The notes under the pieces are model-generated. The model had not been told where the DNA came from. It saw nothing but the letters and a program-made list of their open reading frames with translations, and did not search any database. The position numbers and the translations under genes were made by a program. A stretch of 19,766 nt of DNA. It comes from Achromobacter sp. Lineage in GTDB: Bacteria; Pseudomonadota; Gammaproteobacteria; Burkholderiales; Burkholderiaceae_B. The stretch lies in the NCBI GenBank assembly GCA_003454835.1, contig DMTA01000090.1, positions 1 through 19,766 on the forward strand. Reading direction: 5' to 3'. Below, piece by piece: positions 15,985 to 19,766 of the stretch. Position 1 is the stretch's first letter. The number at the start of each line of letters is the position of its first letter.

Positions 15985-16879
15985 TCAAAGGGCTTTTTCT
16001 CCACCCAAAGCACTCACTAGTTCATCGAACATGTGGGCAAGTTCGCCGGTCATGAGGACCATGTCCGAGTCGAACTTTTCTTCGTCGTTCTGCGAGTAGT
16101 CCGCGCCTTCCTTCAGCACATCGAGGGGCGACACTCGACGGATATCGAGGGCCTCGGTCAGAACGAACGACACGCGGTCGGCCCAGGTCATGGGGAGGCG
16201 GGTGCATTGCTTTCCGGACGGGACGTGCCGGCGCGCGTCCTCCGCGTCGATGGAATGCTTAAGGTAGCGGACCGCCGCGCCGCTCGTGCCAGACGAGCGC
16301 AGTTCGGTGTCTTGGTCGATGGTGAAGTTGGACGGGGCTTCGTCCTCAGCCAGCCAGCCGGTCATTGCAGAGGCGGGCGACTGGGCGACGTACAGGTTCT
16401 CCACCGGCATCGGGTCAACCGTCTTCGCCAGCAACCCGATGACCTTATCCGCCTTGGAGGAGGACGCGGTGTCGATCACCAACCAGCGATGCACCGGGTC
16501 AATCCAGACGCGAGTCTCGTTAGACGCTGAAGGCGCGCGGCAAAAGTTCGTCGGTGACGCGCTCCTTTATTTCCTTCATCTGCTTGCGGCCGGGCTTGTA
16601 GCCTTGCTGCTCTTCGATTTCCTCAGCCCGCGCTTTGGCGACCTGGGCAATCACGGAGGCAGGCAGGAGCTTCTTCTCGGCGCGCAGGCAGAGCAGGAAA
16701 TGGCCGGCCACGGTGTGTGCAAGCTCGCCACCTTCGCGCGGCGCGATCCAGCCGATGGACTGCATTTCGAGGTTGGTGCCGGACTGGAACGCGTGGCGCT
16801 TCAGTCCCGCCTGCAGCTGTTCTGCATAGTTGGAAAGGGAAGCGGACAGGCGGTAAACCTTCAGATTTCTGAACCACAT
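15985..16879 (-). pseudogene. rdgC: RdgC-type recombination-associated protein, broken by a one-base frameshift
   Basis: RdgC binds double-stranded DNA and restrains RecA; phages and prophages often carry a copy. From ATG 16879 the frame reads [11 protein letters not shown], '[17 protein letters not shown]', '[20 protein letters not shown]' and '[15 protein letters not shown]', then hits TAA at 16522-16520. One frame over, the protein continues without a break as 'NETRVWIDPVHRWLVIDTAS', 'KQCTRLPMTWADRVSFVLTE' and 'FDSDMVLMTGELAHMF', to the stop at 15985. Removing one T at the junction gives a normal 297-aa RdgC. No slippery heptamer is visible, so this looks like a mutation rather than programmed frameshifting. 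Without correction only 119 residues are made. Confidence 0.88.
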
Positions 16880-16916
16880 AGGTGCGACCTTCGATTAAGT
16901 TTGAGTGCGACTGCGC

Positions 16917-17189
16917 CTACTTGCGCTTCGGCCGGACGGGGATGGGGCGGTGGACAGGAACGGCAGGGCAGCGACCGCTCCAAATGTTGCTGATGGTCTG
17001 CGCAGAAACGCCGTAGCAATCGCCGAGATCCTTCGCAGTAAAGCGGCCCTTCGCGCCCTTGATGAACGCGACTTCCTCGGGGCGCATGGCATCGCGCTTC
17101 GGAGTGGCCCAGCGCAACCGGCGGCGGGGCTCCGGGACCGAGGGCGTCCAGCCGGTTCGATCCCTCAGAATGAAGTCGATCCCGTTCAT
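16917..17189 (-). CDS. Small helix-turn-helix protein (90 aa)
   Basis: The ATG 17189 overlaps the stop of the gene upstream (ATGA). Residues about 38-72 read 'MRPEEVAFIKGAKGRFTAKD' and 'LGDCYGVSAQTISNIWSG', a typical helix-turn-helix of the kind found in phage HNH-endonuclease N-termini and small regulators. Here no nuclease domain follows. The protein ends in a basic Pro/Arg/Lys tail (PVRPKRK) that would help DNA binding. It is the third gene of an overlapping chain and lies 37 nt before rdgC. Confidence 0.65.
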   Translation of the reverse strand: MNGIDFILRDRTGWTPSVPEPRRRLRWATPKRDAMRPEEVAFIKGAKGRFTAKDLGDCYGVSAQTISNIWSGRCPAVPVHRPIPVRPKRK

Positions 17190-17419
17190 GCGACCGCCCT
17201 CAGCATCCAGCCCAGGACCGTCGGACCGAAGAGGAAGAACGCGGCCAGCGCCAGGCTGGCGGGCCAGGCCCACAGCGGGATATCCGCGTCGTCGTCCCAG
17301 TTGCCCTTGCCGGCATGGTCGCGGGGAGCAATCAGGGCGCCGAGCTTCCGTGCGGCCTGTTTGAACGTGATGGGAAGGCGGGGGCGCACCTGGGGCGCGC
17401 TTGCGCTGATGGTGTTCAT
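17186..17419 (-). CDS. Small single-TM protein (77 aa)
   Basis: The ATG 17419 overlaps the stop of the 41-aa gene upstream, and its own stop overlaps the next start, both as ATGA. The first half is basic (RPRLPITFKQAARKLGALIA) and followed by an acidic 'NWDDDADIP'. Residues about 48-71 (LWAWPASLALAAFFLFGPTV) form one membrane helix. Function unknown. The overlaps on both sides show it is a real, translated gene. Confidence 0.6.
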   Translation of the reverse strand: MNTISASAPQVRPRLPITFKQAARKLGALIAPRDHAGKGNWDDDADIPLWAWPASLALAAFFLFGPTVLGWMLRAVA

Positions 17420-17541
17420 GTCGGGTCCCAGGGATCGGCCGCGGCGTGGCGGCGGGAGAGGTAGTCGCCGAGCGGTGCCAGCACCAGCCGCGCGAACGCG
17501 AGCAGGCCCAGGCCCCAGGCGAGGGTTTCAGTCAAGGTCAT
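17416..17541 (-). CDS. Very small membrane protein (41 aa), head of an overlapping gene chain
   Basis: The frame starts at ATG 17541 (MTLTETLAWGLGLLAFARLV), continues 'LAPLGDYLSRRHAAADPWDP' and stops at TGA 17416-17418 inside the ATGA shared with the 77-aa gene. Residues 6-24 form one short hydrophobic helix followed by a basic Arg-Arg-His stretch, so an N-out or N-in single-span peptide is plausible. The ribosome binding site is weak. The support is the perfect four-base overlap, which continues the pattern of the two genes behind it, and the absence of any better frame here. Confidence 0.5.
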   Translation of the reverse strand: MTLTETLAWGLGLLAFARLVLAPLGDYLSRRHAAADPWDPT

Positions 17542-17603
17542 GGGAATCTGCGCAGAGTTGCGCGGTGGTCAGCTGGGGGAGCGGGCCGGAAGCCGGGTAG
17601 ATC

Positions 17604-17620
17604 CTGAAAGTCACTTTCAG
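17604..17620. promoter_or_regulatory. 17-bp palindrome, candidate operator before the overlapping gene chain
   Basis: CTGAAAGT-C-ACTTTCAG is a perfect 8+1+8 inverted repeat, the size and form of lambdoid-type repressor operators. It lies about 63 nt upstream of the first small gene of the minus-strand chain. It does not fit the LexA pattern. A half-site CTGAAAGT recurs at the start of the 197-aa gene (about 18724), which may be chance. No repressor gene was recognised nearby. Confidence 0.45.
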
Positions 17621-17812
17621 CGCCGGTGTCTTTGGGGCGCCGGCCTGGTCTCCGAAGAGAACGCTGGCCCTCCTGCGCAAGCTTGGCACCTGAAAAATTG
17701 ATGGTGTGCCCTAGTTGGCAGGTGGTACCGTCTTTCGCACGGAGATACTGCAGGGTGTGGCAATACGCTGCACCTAGTACTGCGTTTGCTCGTAGAGATG
17801 AAGGAGTCCAGT

Positions 17813-18232
17813 ATGGCTTTCGGCATCACCAAACTATCTGCCGCCACTACTATCGCGGTCTTATTCGGCCTCAGTCTGATTTATCTGTCGTTCACTACCT
17901 CAACGGTGGTTGAATCGAGCACTCTAAATGTCCTGGTCGCCATTACGGGGATGATGCTGGGTTGGGTAATTGGGGTAGTGATTACCCCGTATTCCACGAA
18001 CGAAAAGTCCCGTTTTGCCGTCTACGCCAGAGCCTTCAGTGTCTTCCTTTCAGGCTATCTGGTGGGAAAGATAGACGCGGGTGTAACGGCGCTGTTTAAC
18101 CCTGACTTGTGGGCCAATCATGCCTTCTTGGCGTTTCGCGTCCTGCTCTTTGTAAGCTCCCTATTGGTGGGGATTTTGATCGCTTTTATGTACCGGCAGT
18201 ACGCGCCAGCGCAGCTTGTGAGACGTCTATAG
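17813..18232 (+). CDS. Four-TM membrane protein of unknown function (139 aa)
   Basis: ATG 17813 has AAGGAG (17801-17806) six bases upstream, which fixes the start; the in-frame ATG at 17786 has none. Hydrophobic segments lie at about residues 9-27 (TIAVLFGLSLIYLSF), 38-58 (VLVAITGMMLGWVIGVVI), 74-95 (weaker, contains GYLVGKIDAG) and 107-128 (RVLLFVSSLLVGILIAFMY). The protein ends with a short basic tail. No catalytic motif is visible and the family is not recognised. It follows the 270-nt spacer that holds the 17-bp palindrome, and converges on the 24-aa microprotein gene with an 18-nt gap. Confidence 0.7.
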   Translation: MAFGITKLSAATTIAVLFGLSLIYLSFTTSTVVESSTLNVLVAITGMMLGWVIGVVITPYSTNEKSRFAVYARAFSVFLSGYLVGKIDAGVTALFNPDLWANHAFLAFRVLLFVSSLLVGILIAFMYRQYAPAQLVRRL

Positions 18233-18250
18233 GGCTGGGCCAGCGTCCGG

Positions 18251-18325
18251 CTACTTGTTGATGGTGTTGCCGAAGTTCAGGACATCAATCAGTTCTTCAA
18301 TGAAGCGTACGAGTGCTTCGAGCAT
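18251..18325 (-). CDS. 24-aa amphipathic microprotein
   Basis: ATG 18325 has a full AGGAG (18333-18337) at an ideal 7-nt spacing, much better than most genes around it. The peptide starts MLEALVRFIEELIDVLNF and ends GNTINK. Leu, Val, Phe and Ile fall every three to four residues (2, 5, 6, 8, 9, 12, 13, 15, 16, 18), with Glu, Asp and Arg on the other face. It should therefore form an acidic amphipathic helix of about 17 residues, capped by a short polar tail. It could bind membranes or a partner protein. Toxin, leader peptide or regulator are all possible and none is shown. It is too short for normal gene finders. Confidence 0.5.
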   Translation of the reverse strand: MLEALVRFIEELIDVLNFGNTINK

Positions 18326-18713
18326 GGCATTGCTCCTTGGGTTGAGTTGAGGTGGTCGATGGCGCTGAATGCGATCCCGGCTTGCGGCCTCTGCGGGCGG
18401 AGTAAATCTCACCCTGCAATCCTCACCGCGGCCGCCTTGCATAGGGCGCCCATCGCCTGGGCGGTGCTGCTGCCATCGTCGGGTCGGGCTGCATTCGGAT
18501 CAGCGAGGCACGCCTGCCTTCGAATGCGTGTGGGGCGCGATCCTATGGCTTGGCCGAATCTGCCGCGCGGGTGCGTTCAACTGTTGAGGTACCAACGACG
18601 GTACCGACACCCGCTAAGCCATGCGGATTAAGTAGTAGGCAGCTTGCTCAATAGGCATGTGCAAGGCACATTCTTAACCAAGCGACTCCACCTATCCAGG
18701 ACGGTCTATTGCT
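18326..18713. other. Spacer of 388 nt without a recognised gene
   Basis: No supported gene is present; the open frames crossing it have no ribosome binding site and implausible composition. It holds two GGTACC palindromes six bases apart (18588-18593 and 18600-18605). Closer to the 197-aa gene it holds an inverted repeat TGTGC-AAG-GCACA (18658-18670) that could be an operator. The base composition falls from G+C-rich on the left to mixed on the right, so a junction between two sources of DNA may lie inside. Confidence 0.4.
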
Positions 18714-19307
18714 ATGGATTACCTGAAAGTTATCTTGGCAGGTCTGACCTCCGGTACGGTTGTGGGGGCCATAGGCACCTTCGTTTTTCAGGCATTTTTT
18801 TCTCGGTTGCTCGATAAGCGGATGGAGATCTTTAGGCAGCAGCTCCAGATTGATACAAAGGTGCGAGAGCTGACCCTCCAATCTCAAATTGAGTTTCGCG
18901 AGAGGCAGCTCGGGGAGTTCTACGGCCCCATCTATGCTCTGCTGAGACGTGGCGAGCCGATTTATCGTTTGTGGCTTGAGGAGCGCCTCGCTGAAATCGA
19001 TGATGAGATCAGGCGGCTTTGTATGGAGACCAACAACACCATTGTGGACATCATCATGAAAAAGTCACACCTTGTTGTTGGCGAAAAAATACCGAGATCC
19101 TTCACTCTCTTTTTGACCCATGTGGCGGTTTGGCATGGTTACCTGGACAAAACGGGCGGTGGTATACCACTCAGCCAAGATGAGTTTCCTGAGGCGTATT
19201 ACCCAGCTGGTTTCGAAGAAGAGATCTTTGAAACTACTGAGCAACTGAAGCGGGAGCTCTTTGAACTTCACAAGCGCTATGGCCTTCTCAGCCATGCTGG
19301 CGCCTAG
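18714..19307 (+). CDS. Membrane-anchored coiled-coil protein of unknown function (197 aa)
   Basis: The ATG 18714 starts MDYLKVILAGLTSGTVVGAI, one N-terminal membrane helix to about residue 29. A long, charged, probably coiled-coil helix follows (about 33-70; LDKRMEIFRQQLQIDTKVRE and QSQIEFRERQLGEF). A soluble domain comes next with 'FYGPIYALLRRGEPIYRLWL', 'PRSFTLFLTHVAVWHGYLD' and 'DEFPEAYYPAGFEEEIFETT', ending in a final helix. The overall shape is a membrane tether plus cytoplasmic sensor or effector. I have the impression that similar proteins recur in accessory regions, but I cannot name a family. The codon use is visibly more A+T-rich than that of the chromosomal genes. It appears monocistronic. 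Confidence 0.75.
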   Translation: MDYLKVILAGLTSGTVVGAIGTFVFQAFFSRLLDKRMEIFRQQLQIDTKVRELTLQSQIEFRERQLGEFYGPIYALLRRGEPIYRLWLEERLAEIDDEIRRLCMETNNTIVDIIMKKSHLVVGEKIPRSFTLFLTHVAVWHGYLDKTGGGIPLSQDEFPEAYYPAGFEEEIFETTEQLKRELFELHKRYGLLSHAGA

Positions 19308-19636
19308 TGTCTTGCCCATCCATCAATAAGACGCCTCGAAGCTGATTCTGGATCAATGTGGATGCCAGTCAGACTGCAATTGGCCGAGTCGGTCCTAGTA
19401 CACGCTCCTGCACCGGCGCGCACCGGTTGGCCTCGGTAAGCGCTGACTCGCAGCGCTGGCCGAAACCCGCTTTTCAGCGGTTCGGAAAAGGCCGGGGTTA
19501 TCGTCGCCAAGCTTGTCTGGACGCGCATAGGCCTCTAAGCACTACAAGGGAGATAGTTGCTTTTCGTTTTTCCGAATCCGTTGTCCGAGGCCGAGCTTTG
19601 CATTGGGGCTGGTTCTGCTTCGAGCATCAGAAGTAG
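19308..19636. other. Gene-free stretch with clustered inverted repeats
   Basis: No gene is supported in these 329 nt. From 19425 to 19485 several inverted repeats are packed together. GGTTGGCC (19425-19432) pairs with GGCC..AACC (19458-19467) around a perfect GCGCTG/CAGCGC hairpin (19440-19456). Next to it, CCGAA..CCGCT pairs with AGCGG-TTCGG (19460-19485). No T-run follows in either direction, so neither is a standard terminator. The segment could be a structured RNA or a recombination site. Confidence 0.4.
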
Positions 19637-19766
19637 TCACCGATGCACTTTGCCATCACCGTCAATCTGCAAAAATGTCTGCTGAAAGCCGACAAAGCTC
19701 CCGGAGTCATGAGTTCCATCTGCATCTCGAGGGTCGTGGTGGTGCTGACGTGCCCCCGGAATATCC
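19637..19766 (-). CDS. Possible C-terminal end of a gene entering from the right edge
   Basis: Reading leftward from the edge, one frame stays open for about 42 codons and stops at TGA (19639-19637). It ends 'GSFVGFQQTFLQIDGDGKVHR', a hydrophilic composition that looks protein-like. A second leftward frame stays open to 19627, and a plus-strand frame opens at ATG 19643, so the choice is uncertain. No family is recognised. Confidence 0.25.
   Translation of the reverse strand, partial: DIPGARQHHHDPRDADGTHDSGSFVGFQQTFLQIDGDGKVHR

Noticed and set aside
16515..16530. Programmed ribosomal frameshift in rdgC
   Set aside because: No X-XXY-YYZ heptamer, no suitable stop-codon context, and no downstream pseudoknot was seen.
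16286..17600. Overlapping plus-strand frames across rdgC and the small gene chain
   Set aside because: They are antisense to RdgC and the ATGA-linked genes and have no features of their own.
18347..18631. 94-codon plus-strand frame in the 388-nt spacer
   Set aside because: There is no ribosome binding site, Arg/Ala/Pro/Cys-biased composition, and no motif.
11940..19766. tRNA gene or flanking direct repeats as attachment sites
   Set aside because: No T-loop or acceptor pairs were found by eye, and no repeat shared by the two ends was spotted; a computed repeat search could still find a short one.

Overview
The window is high-GC bacterial DNA. Its gene order and protein sequences suggest a betaproteobacterium of the Alcaligenaceae (Achromobacter/Bordetella type): a dapA-bamC pair, mutS followed by an overlapping roxA-like gene, a YpfJ-type metallopeptidase and a YciO-type protein. 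The genus call is an inference from protein flavour and not from an rRNA or a database search.

The left two thirds (about 1-11810) are ordinary chromosome. In order they hold the tail of an ArsR-type regulator, a GNAT-like protein, a small conserved protein, a two-gene minus-strand operon (a 178-aa protein of unknown family plus a DUF1828-type protein), and a YpfJ-like zinc metallopeptidase. A plus-strand run follows: YciO/Sua5-like protein, M50 site-2-type protease, dapA, bamC. A bidirectional terminator separates bamC from a small Pro/Thr-rich lipoprotein gene. Then come roxA and mutS on the minus strand, overlapping by four bases. All these reading frames are intact.

The right third (about 11940-19640) is accessory DNA with a prophage-like early region in decay. 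It holds a tyrosine-recombinase remnant with two frameshifts and no catalytic Arg I, and an AlpA/excisionase-like gene with one frameshift that converges on it. It also holds a phage-type hypothetical gene, small orphan genes, a ParB-like gene overlapping a zinc-ribbon gene, an rdgC gene broken by one base, and a tightly overlapping chain of three small genes behind a 17-bp palindrome. Beyond that are a 4-TM protein, a 24-aa microprotein and a membrane-anchored 197-aa protein. No structural phage genes are present. Several cargo genes are visibly more A+T-rich than the chromosome.

The most interesting signal is in the chromosomal part. A near-consensus LexA (SOS) box at 2979-2994 lies four bases upstream of a plausible promoter for the two-gene DUF1828 operon, which suggests a DNA-damage-inducible module of unknown function. 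Other points of interest are the 24-aa amphipathic microprotein with a strong ribosome binding site, the ParB/zinc-ribbon pair, the decayed recombination module with several independent single-base indels, and a G-quadruplex-capable tract just upstream of mutS.
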